The notes beneath the pieces were generated by a model, which saw only the letters and a program-made list of their open reading frames with translations, was not told the origin of the DNA and made no database searches. A stretch of DNA of 64,000 bases, taken from assembly GCA_031216915.1 (NCBI GenBank), contig CM062292.1, forward strand, positions 1,050,457 through 1,114,456, given 5' to 3'. Made by a program: the position numbers and the translations under genes. This DNA comes from Pictodentalium vernedei. Taxonomy: Eukaryota; Mollusca; Scaphopoda; Dentaliida; Dentaliidae. Of this stretch, positions 1 through 10,996 are shown in pieces; position 1 is the first letter of the stretch, and the number at the start of each line of letters is the position of its first letter.

Positions 1-749
1 ACGATAATATCCTACAGTTGGTTATGGGTATTTGTACCTTCTTAACGATAATATCCTACAGCTGGTTATGGGTATTTATACCTTTTTAACGATAATATCC
101 TACAGTTGGTTATGGGTATATATACATTTTAATGATGATATCCTACAGCTGGTTATGGGTATTTATACCTTTTTAACGATAATATCCTGCAGTTGGTTAT
201 GGGTACATATACATTTTAACGATGATATCCTACAGCTGGTTATGGGTATTTGTACCTTCTTAACGATAATATCCTACAGGAGGTTATGAGTATTTGTACC
301 CTCTTAATGATAATATCCTACCGCAGGTTATGGGTATGTATACATTTTAACGATAATATCCTACAGCTGGTTATGGGTGTATATACATTTTAATGATAAT
401 ATCTTACAGCTGGTTATGGGTATTTATACCTTCTTAACAATAATATCCTACAGCTGGTTATGGGTATTTATAGCTTTTTAACGATAATATCCTACAGCTG
501 GTTATGGGTATTTATAGCTTTTTAACGATAATATCCTACAGCTGGTTACGAGTATTTGTACCTTTTTAATGATAATATCCTACAGCTGGTTATGGGTATA
601 TATACATTTTAACGATGATATCCTACAGCTGGTTATGAGTATTTGTACCTTTTTAAAGATAATATCCTACAGGAGGTTATGAGGTTTTATACCTTTTTAG
701 CGATAATATCCCACAGAAGGTTATGGGTATTTATACCTTTTTTAACGAT
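1..749. repeat. 44-bp minisatellite, left block
   Basis: Degenerate head-to-tail units of about 44 bp, recognisable by the core ATATCCTACAGCTGGTTATG followed by a TATTTATACC-like segment and a T-run. The array is already under way at base 1, so its left edge is outside the window. Units differ by scattered substitutions and small indels in the T-run. Short ORFs inside it, such as an 85-codon one, simply echo the repeat. Confidence 0.95.
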
Positions 750-976
750 TGTTTGTTTGTTTGGTGGTGGTTAACGTCACATATTTATGCACTATGGCTA
801 ATCGTGACACAACATGGAGATGAAGTCAAGTTTAGTCAATCGTTGATCAACATGTTGCCCATTTTAGAGGACTTTCACCCCAAGCATTGGTGACTGGGTC
901 CTATTTTACTAGTAAAGCGGAACTGGTTTACCACAGTATACAAGTGCTGCTTACTTCCCGGGGTTCCCACGGGGAA
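750..976 (-). mobile_element. SINE (second family) inserted in the 44-bp array
   Basis: The insert starts with a GTTT-rich tail, then carries a GTCACATATTTATGCAC-like segment shared with the other SINEs here, and ends in a CCCGGGGTTCCCACGGGGA-like head also found at 59999. On both sides the array sequence TTTTTAACGAT is present (about 739-749 and 977-987), as expected for a target-site duplication. Because the target is itself repetitive the duplication is not independently provable. Lying tail-left, it reads on the minus strand. No tRNA-type A and B boxes were seen in this copy. Confidence 0.6.
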
Positions 977-2188
977 TTTTTAACGATAGTATCATACAGT
1001 TGGTTATGGGTATATATACCTTTTTAACGATAATATACCACAGCTGGTTATGGGTATATATACCTTTTTTAACGATAATGTCATACAGGTGGTTATGAGT
1101 ATTTATATCTTTTTAATGACAATATCCTACAGCAGGATATGATTATTTATACCTATTTAGCAATAATATCCTACAGTTGGTTATGAGTATTTATACCTTT
1201 TTAACGAAAATATCCTACAGCTGGTTATGGGTATTTATACCTTTTTAACGATAATATCCTACAGCAGGTTATAAGTATTTATACCTTTTTTAACTATAAT
1301 ATCCTACAGCTGCTTATGAGTATTTATACCTTTTTTAACTATAATATCCTACAGCTGGTTATGAGTATTTATACCTTTTTAACGACAATATCCTACAGCA
1401 GGTATGAGTATTTTTACCTTTTTAACGATAATATCCTACAGCTGGTTATGAGTATTTATTCCTTTTTAACGATAATATCCTACAGAAGGTTATGAGTATT
1501 TATAACTTTTTAATGATAATATCCTACAGAAGGTTATGAGTATTTATAACTTTTTAACGATAATATCCTACAGCAGGTTATGAGTATTTTTACCTTTTTA
1601 ACGATAATATCCTACAGCTGGTTATGAGTATTTATTCCTTTTTAACGATAATATCCTACAGCTGGTTATGAGTATTTATAACTCTTTAACGATAATATCC
1701 TACAGCTGGTTATGAGCATTTATAACTCTTTAACGATAATATCCTACAGCAGGTTATGAGTATTTTTACCTTTTTAACGATAATATCCTACAGCTGGTTA
1801 TGAGTATTTATTCCTTTTTAACGATAATACCCTACAGCTGGTTATGAGTATTTATAACTCTTTAACGATAATATCCTACAGCTGGTTATGAGCATTTATA
1901 ACTCTTTAACGATAATATGCTACAGCTGATTAAGAGTATTTATAACTCTTCAACAATAATATCCTACATCTGGTTATGAGTGTTTATACCTTTCTATGTG
2001 AATAATGACCTACAGCTAGTTATGAGTATTTATACCTTTTTTAACGGTAATATCCTACAGCTGGCTATGAGTATTTATACATTTCTATGTGGATAATATC
2101 TTACAGCTGGTTTTGAGAATTTATACCTTTCAGCAGCGATAATATCCTACAGCTAATTACGAGTATTTATACATTTCTTTAATGATAA
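977..2188. repeat. 44-bp minisatellite, right block
   Basis: Continuation of the same ATATCCTACAGCTGGTTATG array after the SINE insertion. In this block GAGTATTTATA variants dominate over the GGGTATTTATA variants of the left block, and the last few units near 1980-2188 are the most diverged. The array fades into non-repetitive sequence at about 2190. Confidence 0.95.
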
Positions 2189-2708
2189 TATCCATCTAAT
2201 TCTAACGGCCTGCTGTTGGTATTTGCATTGAGGGAAACAGAAAGCACAACAGATTTAGATTATTTTACCAACCAACATTGTGACACAGAAATGTTTCAAA
2301 TAATCTGTACATTTTCTTACGAAACGCTTCGATGTTAGAGCAAAGCGGAATGTCATGTGAATGGCATCAGAATTTTTTCAAACCGTCCATGCACATCAAA
2401 GCCAAATATTTATTGAACACAGTGAAACATGTAGATGATGACTTTGAGTCCAAAATTAGCTCTCGCGGCGACTTTTAATGTAAATTCGCGTAAAACCAAA
2501 AAACGTCAATACATAAAATGGAAAATCATTGCATTGGAGAGATTCTTCGGAAATTATAATTTACAGCTTACTGCCTGTATATACTACACTTGACCGAAAT
2601 TGGAAATTTGTCCAAAACTGACAATAATTTCTTTTGGAATAATGTCAATATAAAAATTCCCTACAGACAGTTGATAACAATTTCAAGTCCCTAATTTAGA
2701 GAAATTAT
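2189..2708. other. No recognisable feature
   Basis: AT-rich single-copy-looking sequence. I see no convincing exon, RNA gene or element end here. Confidence 0.5.
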
Positions 2709-2868
2709 TATTATCCCTGATGGGTGAGAGGATGTGAGATGGGGAAATCTCACTCGAGGGCAAGATATTTGTGCCAGGCGCGAGGATTGCGGAATGTTTG
2801 GGCCAAATATCTTGTCCCGATGGTGAGATTTCCCCATCTCACCCCACCCCCATCAAGGATAATTTTTC
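2709..2868. mobile_element. Hairpin MITE-like inverted repeat
   Basis: Two arms of roughly 75 bp read as imperfect reverse complements. The left arm holds GTGAGATGGGGAAATCTCAC and the right arm GTGAGATTTCCCCATCTCAC, and the outer ends are ATTATCCCTGATGGG and CCCCATCAAGGATAAT. Such a whole-length hairpin is typical of a small non-autonomous DNA transposon, but no clear target duplication could be set, so the superfamily is open. Confidence 0.55.
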
Positions 2869-3015
2869 TCCCCCCCCCCCACCAAAACACTCTGACGTCA
2901 TCAAAAGTAATTCAGGGGCACGTGCAGCTATATCGAACAGTTTTGTTGTCCATTTTTGAAAAAAAATGATTTGCTTATCGGAAAGAGCACACAAAAGTTA
3001 TGTATATGCCACAGG

Positions 3016-3178
3016 TACACTCTAAATTCGACTGGGTTGAAATTTAACCCAACCATAAGGTAGGGTAAAAATGGGTTGTTTATTGGGTCATTTTGAACAA
3101 AACTGACTTTTTCACTTTGTTGAAAAAATGGGTTATTGACTTTAAACCCAAAATTGAGTTAAATTTTGAGAACTTGGT
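3016..3178. mobile_element. AACCCA-rich element, left-end fragment
   Basis: Begins TACACTCTAAATTCGACTGG and continues with several TGGGTT/AACCCA motifs. The first 26 bases are the exact reverse complement of the end at 14103-14128. A related short element lies at 18785-18934. The TA that precedes CACTCTAA suggests a TA target, as in Tc1/mariner-type elements. Whether this is one end of a large element or an independent fragment is undecided. Confidence 0.45.
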
Positions 3179-3557
3179 GCATATTATTTCGTATAAATGT
3201 TATTAAGTATTTTGTGGATTATTTAATTTATTGAAGCTTATAAAAGTTCTCAAATATATGGAAATAAAAGGGAATATTCTTTCAAATGGATTTTTTTTCT
3301 AAAATTGGCTTATTGCATTTTCAAATTCGAAAACCCCGCCACAAATAACATCGTCTTCTGCATCATTCACTTGGCGGTCAAAACATGTGATATCTCCCAT
3401 CAACGTCGCGCCAAAAGAAAAAGAGAAAAAAAGAAGACAATCTTTCCTATCACCGCCATTCTGTCCATCGTCTCTTGGACATATTCACACGTGCGTGTCC
3501 ACGCTGTATTTTATTACTGGTGCTCTTGTCTATTTCGAAAGACATGCTGATCTACAG
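3179..3557. other. No recognisable feature
   Basis: AT-rich sequence with a purine-rich stretch near 3415-3440. Open frames up to 81 codons overlap here in two frames, but neither has recognisable protein character. Confidence 0.4.
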
Positions 3558-3641
3558 AAATTTGGCTGACCGACCAGGAAGTGATTGTGAAAAAACTGTT
3601 GAAAGACTGGAATTTGACAGAACCAAGGCAAACATTTGAAG
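3558..3641 (+). other. Candidate internal exon (unproven)
   Basis: An 84-bp stretch lies between an AG (CTACAG) and a GT (GTAGTA). It has an open frame reading IWLTDQEVIVKKLLKDWN and onward, 27 codons with an ordinary charged and hydrophobic composition. The exon would be symmetric, with 2 nt before and 1 nt after the full codons. Against it: the pyrimidine tract is poor, the donor is only partly consensus, and a second frame is also open for 31 codons from an ATG at 3543. I do not recognise the protein. Confidence 0.2.
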
Positions 3642-3869
3642 GTAGTATCTACAATAATTCGACACATATCAGTTTGGTGAGTGTGAAGATGTGACCGTTA
3701 TTAATGGGGCGGCGATGCAAATGTTTTCACTGTTTCAGCCACAGAAACGGTATGTCAATTTACCACACAGAACAACATGAAAAATTGAAATATTGAAATA
3801 GGTTTTAAAATACAGGGTGCATTCGGCAATTTGAAAGGGCTCTGGGATGTTCTGTAACTTCTGTTCCAA

Positions 3870-4680
3870 GACTAGTCCAAACTTGGACCCACGGCCTCTG
3901 CCTGTAATGTAATGTTTTGGTTTCTCACCTCATCAGAATAATACCGTATCCTGGAGCTATGTGATCGAAAAAGGGTACTTTTAAATTCTATTTCAAATAT
4001 AGTTCAGCTATTGGAAGGTTGTGACTGCCCACTGCATTCAGATGCAGTCCATTCAAATAAAGTTTAATTCCGGCCGGCGGTTACTTGGAGGTACATGTAC
4101 GCTAGTCCAAACTTGAACCCACAGTCTGTAATATAATTTGGGGAATTAGTACGTCCTGTGAGTCCAATGCTGACCCATTCAAGACTTTCTAGATTCGATA
4201 CAAGTTGTTTGCTCGTGATCCACCTAGCATCATATCTCGCCTCATCAGAACAATATAACATACCCACTGGCCAGAAGCTTTGTGTCGATACATGTGATCG
4301 AAAGAGGGACACATTATACACATTTTGAGCAATATGTCAATATCAAAACATGTTGGTCACTTCATAAATTCTCGAATGTTGTATTTTTACTCGAAAATCG
4401 TCAGTATCTCACTTTCAATCACATATCCACACAAAACTCCTGGATATGTTATATTGTTCTGATGAGGTGAGATTACATTAGTCCAAACTTGGGCCCACAG
4501 TCCGTAATATAATTTTTGGGGGTTGGTTAGGCCTGTCAGTCCAATGCTTTCGATCCCCGTGCTGTACTATATGATCGGCAAACGATTTACTTGCCGGTCT
4601 ATCTCACCTTGTGAGAACAATATGACATATCCTGAAGCTTTGTGTTAGTATGTGACCGAAAGAAGGATAATTGTAAAAAA
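3870..4680. repeat. Three degenerate tandem copies of a 200-370-bp segment
   Basis: AGTCCAAACTTGGACCCAC-like text recurs at about 3871, 4102 and 4477. Each is followed by a CTGTAAT(AT)TAAT segment, a CTCATCAGAA-like segment and GTGATCGAAA(A/G)AGGG. The copies are strongly diverged, with one TGATGAGG segment reversed between them near 4460, so this is an old duplication cluster. The 85-codon minus-strand ORF across it looks like chance. Confidence 0.6.
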
Positions 4681-4838
4681 CAAAAGCCTCTATGTTGGAA
4701 GCGTTCGGTCAGTGTATTGTTCAGAATAAAAGATTCATATCATCGAAGTGGTTCGTGAGAATGAAGTTGGCAGCCATGTTTTGTATTTTTAAACATTATG
4801 ACGTCATTTATTCCTTAGGCGATTGGTTGCAATCAGGG

Positions 4839-4916
4839 AATTTTTTCCAGCCCAGTGATCTCTACCAGAGTTATATTAATATAACTCTGGTAGAGATCAC
4901 TGAGCTGGAAAAAATT
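4839..4916. repeat. 78-bp near-perfect palindrome
   Basis: AATTTTTTCCAGCCCAGTGATC on the left is mirrored by GATCACTGAGCTGGAAAAAATT on the right, with the centre at TATTAATA. Arms are about 39 bp with essentially no loop. It lies inside a 103-codon ORF (4692-5003) that it partly creates. Confidence 0.85.
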
Positions 4917-4974
4917 TGGACTGGAACTACATACGTTCTCGGGTTAAGAAATCGTATACGAAATTTTCAAGATC

Positions 4975-5120
4975 TACAGTTAAAACTAGAAGTCCTGTCA
5001 TGAATTGCGTGCTAATAGCACGTCAATCTGCAAGCTTTTTTTCGTAGTATGGCTATCAAATTCTGTACATAAGGCCTGAGCACAAGCAATGTTTCAGCCA
5101 ATGGACCTCCGGGTAAATTT
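4975..5120 (+). mobile_element. 318-bp mariner-like MITE family, left half
   Basis: Starts TACAGTTAAAACTAGAAG, identical to the end of the full copy at 9569, and runs through the CAAGCAATGTTTCAGCC core up to CCTCCGGGTAA, where similarity stops. The right half is missing at this place. A matching right end occurs at 6988-7023, so the two may flank an older, disrupted copy. Confidence 0.7.
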
Positions 5121-5494
5121 CATTTCCCCTAACAGAATGCAAATTGAAAGGGCCAGGTAGAACTTTGCTTATTTTATTAAAATTCTGTTTAAGTGCTCCT
5201 CGGGGCTGATCAGCCCGGACTCAAGGCAAGCCCTGGATTCAGTGATTTTACTCACAGTCAGCAGGTCATCATAGGATTAGGACTCATTTAAAACAACTCT
5301 CAACTCTGTAATGCCAATGAAGGTTCAACATTTCCTAAAAATTTTGACATGTTAATTGCATATTCATTGTAGTTCTAATAAACTCCTGTTTATTGTATAA
5401 AAAATATTGTAATGTGACGAGATATTACTGTAAGTCACCAACTTCCCTTTATTTATCAACCTATTTGGCCCCACTACATCCAATTGAGGGATTT
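5121..5494. other. No recognisable feature
   Basis: AT-rich sequence; only a small GGGCTGATCAGCCC palindrome near 5205 stands out. Confidence 0.4.
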
Positions 5495-5496
5495 AA

Positions 5497-5558
5497 TATA
5501 TTATGCCTTGTTTGCCAGAGCTCCTTGAGCTCTGTCAAACAAGATATAATATAATAAA
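5497..5558. repeat. Short hairpin with CTTGTTTG / CAAACAAG arms
   Basis: An inverted repeat of about 28 bp per arm around GAGCTCCTTGAGCTC. The same CTTGTTTGACAGAGCTC text returns at 12228-12265 and 52845-52870, pointing to a dispersed hairpin family. Confidence 0.6.
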
Positions 5559-6339
5559 TGCTCAGTTTAACTCGGGATATTTGAATATGACCAAATCCCT
5601 GTTAACTGAATACACCTGTTAATTTAATAAATCCCACTGGTTAGGTTGCTATGCAATTAAAAGGGTTCCATTGTAGTACATGCAGATAACATCATATATG
5701 CAAAAACATTTTATCAAGTACATATTTTCAAATTTTGTTTCCAAAACAGTGCTTATGACCCCTTATTGGAAAAAACTTGTTCAAATGAGGGACTGCCAAA
5801 AATAAAAAAAATAGGAATGGTAGTTTTTGTGAAAGGCATTAGTTGGATATGAACATTATGTACATCAGCCTTGTTCGGTGAAGGATTAAATTTCAGTAGC
5901 AATACTTTGTTAAATGCCGAATTTATCAAAAATTGTTCCAGTCAAGTGAATTTTTTGAGAGGTACAGCCCTTTTATTACTTTTTTTAACTTGGAAAAATT
6001 GTTGAATCTCTTTGTCGTTCAACTTTTAACTTGAGTTTGGGTTAATTGATTGTAAACGTATTTGGTATACAACTTTCTAACCCCATTATGTGGTTGCCTG
6101 TACAGGCAGCCAAGACTTGCATGTAAACGATTGCCAAGAAACTTAGATTAACTTGGGTATTTTATGTGACATAAACCAATAAATTATTTTTTAAAGTTTG
6201 CATGGGTAATAAAACATAGCGTACGGCAGCCAAAATGAGGGCCTGAGAAACAGATATTTTTTTTTATTCTGCCTTATCTAGACTTACACCAAGTTACATG
6301 TAATTGTGGGTAGGACTTTCACACAATTTCCATATCGAA
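5559..6339. other. No recognisable feature
   Basis: AT-rich sequence. A CAGGCAGCCAAGACTTGC segment near 6104 resembles the centre of the palindrome at 46310-46395; nothing else was identified. Confidence 0.4.
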
Positions 6340-6620
6340 CAGCATCCAAACCACAACAGATTCTCCTGGTTACTCATAACAAGCACAAGCAATGTTTTTG
6401 CCAATGGACCTCCAGGTTAAACTTGGAGGTACATCGGCTGAAATATTGCTTGTGCATTGGGCATATGTATACATAATTTGATAGCCTTACTATAATCATA
6501 GCGTGCAGGTGAACATGCATTATGGTGTGCCTTTGCACATAGTAGGCCTGCTGGCATTCTTAAAAATGTTGGAGGGCTAAAAATTGCTCCCCTCGCATAG
6601 CCTTGAGGCGCATTTAGCAC
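6340..6620 (-). mobile_element. Diverged inverted copy of the 318-bp MITE family
   Basis: Read on the minus strand, the segment follows the family order: a GCTATCAAATT-like part, CACAAGCAATATTTCAGCC, the hairpin centre at about 6420, then GAGTAACC and GGATGCTGTTCGATATGG. The ends are too worn to define termini or a TA duplication. This makes it an older copy than those at 9569 and 52970. Confidence 0.6.
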
Positions 6621-6743
6621 TCCTTACACTTACAAAACTGTTAAGAGTGACAAAATGAAGTTTTATTATTAATGAATTCTGCCTCGTGCGCTTTGTTAAT
6701 TTTATTTGGTGCTGCTAACAAGGCAGTCTCTGTGAGACTGCTA

Positions 6744-6803
6744 AACTGCCCCTCCCACACCCTCAGGCCTCAGTGAGGCTTGGAGGTGTGGGATAGGCAG
6801 TGT
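6744..6803. repeat. 60-bp hairpin
   Basis: ACTGCCCCTCCCACACC pairs with GGTGTGGGATAGGCAGT around GCCTCAGTGAGGC. It is a small GC-rich stem in AT-rich surroundings, of unknown role. Confidence 0.6.
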
Positions 6804-6987
6804 GGCCTTCTTTCAGAGAGCATTAACATAGCAGAGATCCAAAACAATGTGGGTTTTAGGAATAGGCCGTTAAGGTAAACATTATTTTCTAAGGCCAGGG
6901 GCACCACTTTTCGCCTTCCTTAATTTTTTTCGTCGAACGGTAGGCAAGCGAATCAATCGCTCTCTTGAAAATGCCAGGCCTGACATA

Positions 6988-7023
6988 CATGTAATTCATG
7001 TCAGAACTTCTAGTTTTAACTGT
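6988..7023 (+). mobile_element. Right end of the 318-bp MITE family
   Basis: Holds ACTTCTAGTTTTAACTGTA, the reverse complement of the family's left end, preceded by a TCATGTCAG variant of the usual GTGACAGG. It could close the element that opens at 4975. Confidence 0.6.
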
Positions 7024-7079
7024 ATGATCACATTTTTATGCCCCCACAAATTATGGCCGAGGGCATTAAGTGTTATACG

Positions 7080-7560
7080 AAATGTGGTTTCCAGATGATA
7101 ACTTTAGAATTTGTTATCTGCTCCAAACTTGGTATTTGGTTCAATCACAACAAAATACAGGTCAGGTTCAAATATGGTGTCGGACCCAACCATTTTTGCC
7201 TGAATTTTGGCCACTGTTGGACTTTGAATGTGTCAAATATTTGGTTTCCGAACAGTAACTTTAGTATTTGTTTTTTGATCAGCTTCAAACTTGGTATGTG
7301 GTTCAATTACAACAAAATACAGGTCAAGTTCAAATATGGGGTAGGCCCGAAAAATGTTTGCATGAATTATGGCCCCTGTTGGACTTAGAATGCGTGAAAT
7401 ATTTGGTTTCTGGACTATAACTTTAGTATTTGTTTTTCGATCAACTCCAAATTCAGTATGTGATTTAGTCAGAACAAAATCCAGCTCAAGTTTTAATATG
7501 GGGTTGGTCCAACAAATGGCAACAATTTTTTTAAACTGTTTATAATCACTGAAGTCTATC
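7080..7560. repeat. Three degenerate tandem units of about 160 bp
   Basis: The text AACTTTAG(T/A)ATTTG, TCCAAACTTGGTAT, AACAAAATACAGGTCA and GGACTTTGAATGTG recurs three times at roughly 160-bp steps. The second unit is repeated almost unchanged at 8598-8762. ORFs of 116 and 109 codons on both strands are consequences of the repetition. A segment near 7038 (CCCCCACAAATTATGGC) marks the left edge. Confidence 0.75.
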
Positions 7561-8365
7561 ATAAAGTGGGAGCATCAGTGTCCCAATAGGACCCATGGGC
7601 ATAGTTGATGGCATGCTGTATACAGTACATGTACTAGTGTTGGTGATATGGTTTAATGGTGATAAGATAAGATATTTATTGTTTCATTTTCTCGTGTATC
7701 AATTATGCAGATTATACAGACTTTAACCCATTTAGCAATATTTGTACATATTAGTTGTGTAGAACTGTACGACTCAGACTGCAGGCTGTATTTATGTACC
7801 AATCTTCACAAAACTTCTCAGGCACCTTTTCTATCACCATGTGATGAGAACAAGTTGTCTTGGATGATAAATTTGGGGTGCGGGCATAAGCAATGATTGA
7901 ATTCAGGATATGGACCTTCTTGGCAATGGGGAGGGTGGGGGGTGGGGGGGGGGGGGGGGTGCATAGCCAACCTTGGTGTTACTTTTGTTAATAAAAATAT
8001 TAGTTTGAATATACTAATAAGTATGAGGTAGAATCTTATATGCCAACATAATGAATAGTATTGAATACTGAGATTTCAAAGCAACCTTAAAACATAATTT
8101 CAAATACATGTATGCAAACTTCTGGATGAATTACCTCCAAATTCTCAAATATAAACTCAAAGTTTCTACAGTTGAGGCAAAATTTTAAGACTTTAGTTCA
8201 AATGGTGTATTTTGATGATGGGCTGATAGTCCAACCTGGTGAAAATGAAGAAAGATAGGGGACCAAATAAGAATCATATTGGGTGAAAAAAGGACTAAAA
8301 ATTAAAAATTGTTTGAGTACATTTATGTTTATTTGAGTCACTAGATTTATTTAACTTAACCTGTG
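7561..8365. other. Unassigned stretch with a poly-G run
   Basis: AT-rich sequence with one G-rich block at about 7930-7961 containing an uninterrupted G run of 18. No element ends or exons were identified. Confidence 0.4.
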
Positions 8366-8590
8366 TTAACCTTTTACCTAACATAATGACCAAAACCAGC
8401 CAATGCCATGTATTCACAAAAATGGCCACTCAAATTTTATTATATTTCCATTTTTTGTTTCAATCACATACATGTAGCTTATGACCCCTCATTGGAACGA
8501 GTTGGTCAAGCTCATTCCATTGAGGGGTAATGAGATATGTTTTGGGGACAAAAAATGGAAATTTTTAGTTGCACATATACAAGAATGTTT
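8366..8590 (-). mobile_element. piggyBac-like hairpin MITE, reverse orientation, one end lost
   Basis: Begins TTAACCTTTTACCTAACAT and contains the family hairpin (TATGACCCCTCATTGGAACG and its mirror). The far end is missing: sequence passes into the duplicated block at 8598. Substitutions relative to the near-identical copies at 35559 and 44229 show that it is older. Confidence 0.65.
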
Positions 8591-8597
8591 TTTGTTT

Positions 8598-8762
8598 GTC
8601 GTCTGAATGTGTCAAATATTTGGTTTCCGAACAGTAACTTTAGTATTTGTTTTTTGATCAGCTTCAAACTTGGTATGTGGTTCAATTACAACAAAATACA
8701 GGTCAAGTTCAAATATGGGATAGGCCCGAAAAATGTTTGCATGAATTATAGCCCCTGTTGGG
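8598..8762. repeat. Near-identical copy of 7225-7387
   Basis: About 165 bp starting TGAATGTGTCAAATATTTGG matches the middle unit of the 7080-7560 cluster with only a couple of differences. The match ends at CCCCTGTTGG. It sits against the broken end of the MITE at 8366-8590. Confidence 0.85.
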
Positions 8763-8812
8763 TACATGTTGTTCCACTGGTATCTTTTTTATTTTAAATT
8801 TCTCCTTTGCAG

Positions 8813-8893
8813 AAAAGAAAACTTGGAGTTTGGAACTTTAATCCAACTTAAGAAGAGAGTGAAAGAAGCACTGCAAAGGAAGGAATGTGAACA
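8813..8893 (+). other. Candidate internal exon (unproven)
   Basis: A good polypyrimidine tract and acceptor (TTTCTCCTTTGCAG) precede 81 bp that end at GTAAGGTG, a good donor. Only one frame is open. It reads KENLEFGTLIQLKKRVKEAL and then QRKECE, a charged, helix-prone sequence. Exon length is divisible by three with 1 nt before and 2 nt after the complete codons. I do not recognise the family, and no partner exon with matching phase was found nearby. This is the best splice-site-flanked exon candidate in the window, still resting on signal quality alone. Confidence 0.35.
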
Positions 8894-8977
8894 GTAAGGT
8901 GTTTTTCTTGACCATTTGATGATGCATAACGTTGGAAAAAATCTTATAGTCAACAGTGAGTGGTGTACAAAGATGGA

Positions 8978-9568
8978 CTGAAGACTGTCTGCTGCTAGTA
9001 TCCATATAAACTTTTTTTCATAAGATTCTCAAATTGTGTGGGAAAATCTGGGATACTTAAGTCAAAGATATATTTAAAAAACATTTGAAACATGCATCCA
9101 CTGCATTGAGGAGGTTTCTGTTACTGAACTGCTTTATTTCCAATTTATAAGATATAGAGCTGTTGGTTAATGGCGTTTTCCTGAAAGTAAAACATATGGT
9201 TGTTGTTTGTCTTTGTTTGACACAGATGAATATTCTTATGGTTAAACATGTCCAGAAACTATTTTGTCGTATCTTTTCTTAGATCATGGTTATTTAATCT
9301 CAAAATTGATGAGAATTTTGAAAAAATTCCTTCTACTTGTAGTAACAATTAAGTGTACTTTTTTGTGAAGAAATGTTTTTAAAATGTTACATTGAGGGAC
9401 GAGACTGTCTGCTGACCACATATACTACACATATTTTTCATAAAATTTCCAAAACGTGTGAGCAAATCCTGGACGCTTAAAGCCAAAGACATAAATATTT
9501 GAAACATGAATCCACTACATTGATAAGGTTTCTGTGCTGAATTGCTTTATTTCCCATTTTTGGATATA
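8978..9568. repeat. Diverged direct duplication, two copies 425 bp apart
   Basis: GACTGTCTGCTG, CATATTTTTCATAA-like text, CATTTGAAACATGCATCCAC and GGTTTCTGT...GCTTTATTTCC occur in the same order at 8978-9160 and 9403-9568. The second copy is abruptly followed by the MITE at 9569. Confidence 0.7.
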
Positions 9569-9886
9569 TACAGTTAAAACTAGAAGTCCTGTCATGAAAT
9601 GCGCACAAATAGCACGTTGATATGCCCGTTAATATACGCGTTATGGCCCAAGTAAAGCTATCAAATTCTGTACATATGGCCTGTGCACAAGCAATGTTTC
9701 AGCCAATGGACCTCCGGGTAACCCGGAGGTCCATTGGAAGAAACATTGCATGTGTTTGCTTTGAGTAACCAAGAGAAATTTCCGTACTTTGGATGCCATT
9801 CGATATGGCAATTGCGCGCAATCCCAACGCGCAATTAAGCCTAGATAAGCGCACTACTCGTGACAGGACTTCTAGTTTTAACTGTA
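9569..9886 (+). mobile_element. Full-length 318-bp mariner-like MITE
   Basis: Both ends are TACAGTTAAAACTAGAAG and its reverse complement; the outer TA pair fits the TA target duplication used by Tc1/mariner transposases. The centre is a tight hairpin around GGACCTCCGGGTAACCCGG with the flanking CAAGCAATGTTTCAGCC / GAAACATTGC arms. It has the same 318-bp length as the copy at 52970 and differs from it at only a few sites, so both moved fairly recently. No coding capacity. Confidence 0.85.
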
Positions 9887-10815
9887 TCCTGGGATACCAG
9901 ACTGTGATTTATATTGACATCAGTTTGCATGGGGGGGGGGGGGGAGGGGGGGGGGGGTTATGGCCTTTTACAAATGATTCATTGTATTGATTTTTCAGAG
10001 AAGTTGTTAACTCAGCAATACATTAAATCAATAAAAATTTTGTATTCTGTGGGTGTTCATATATATCAGGGTTCCCCTTGGTAGTGTCTGCTTTCGCCTA
10101 CTACAGTGCACTTTTGTGTACAACATCAATCATGTAAAATTGTACCAGTTGGGATTGGGGATATAAACAGATATCACCTTATTTACCTATGGAAATGGAC
10201 TTCTGGTGATTGATTGGCACACGGTTCTTTATTCATTCATTCCAAAGCTAATATGCTCCAAAACAGATACCATGCAGTAATGTATTTCAGAAATTTCCAA
10301 ACATAAGCAATTATTGGATTTTTGTGCTGATAAAACAAGGTCATGTTGTCATTTGTTGAAATATCCTCTTGGAGATCTTCCCAACAAATGATACAAGAAC
10401 CTTGTTTAATGAAGATATATATAAATTATTTTCTGTTTACCCAGAGCCTTTTTCAGCAAGTATATCCATAATGATAAACCATTAACCATGTTATAGCATC
10501 AATTGTTGGAAAGCTCTCTCAGAGACGGGTTCCCCACAAATGGAATAGGGCCGGGTGGTATTGAAAAAAATATAACAATATAACAAATTAATGCATGGCA
10601 TAAATACATGTACTAAGTATTGGTTACATCATAGAAAGCGAGTGATGTAGTATATACAATTGCGAGGGTCTTCACAGGGGATTTGAACAATTTATATTGT
10701 ATGTTCAATATCACAAGCCGATATGGTGTAGCTGACTTGACACAAACTGTTGTTTTTTTAGTCAAAAACACAAGGCACAAAATGCAGCACGAAGTATTCA
10801 CTCTCAATGCTGAAT
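9887..10815. other. Unassigned stretch with a poly-G run
   Basis: A G-rich tract lies at about 9931-9958. The rest is AT-rich with no recognised feature; the small minus-strand ORFs at 10613-10976 show no protein character. Confidence 0.4.
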
Positions 10816-10996
10816 AAAATTATTTGAGCTACTTTCATTGTGACTAAAAAATAAAAATTTTTGTTTCCAAAACCTAGCGTATGGCCCCTCATTGGAACAA
10901 GCTCAAAAACAAAAACAAAGCATAATAAAATTTGAATAAGAGATTTGTGTTCACAGCACTGGTCAGTTCTTTCCATTAAATTGGGGAAAGGGTTAA
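10816..10996 (+). mobile_element. piggyBac-like MITE, truncated left, intact right end
   Basis: Carries the half-hairpin (TATGGCCCCTCATTGGAAC) and a right end GGGGAAAGGGTTAA. The final TTAA (10993-10996) is at the same time the left TTAA of the next copy. Confidence 0.6.
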
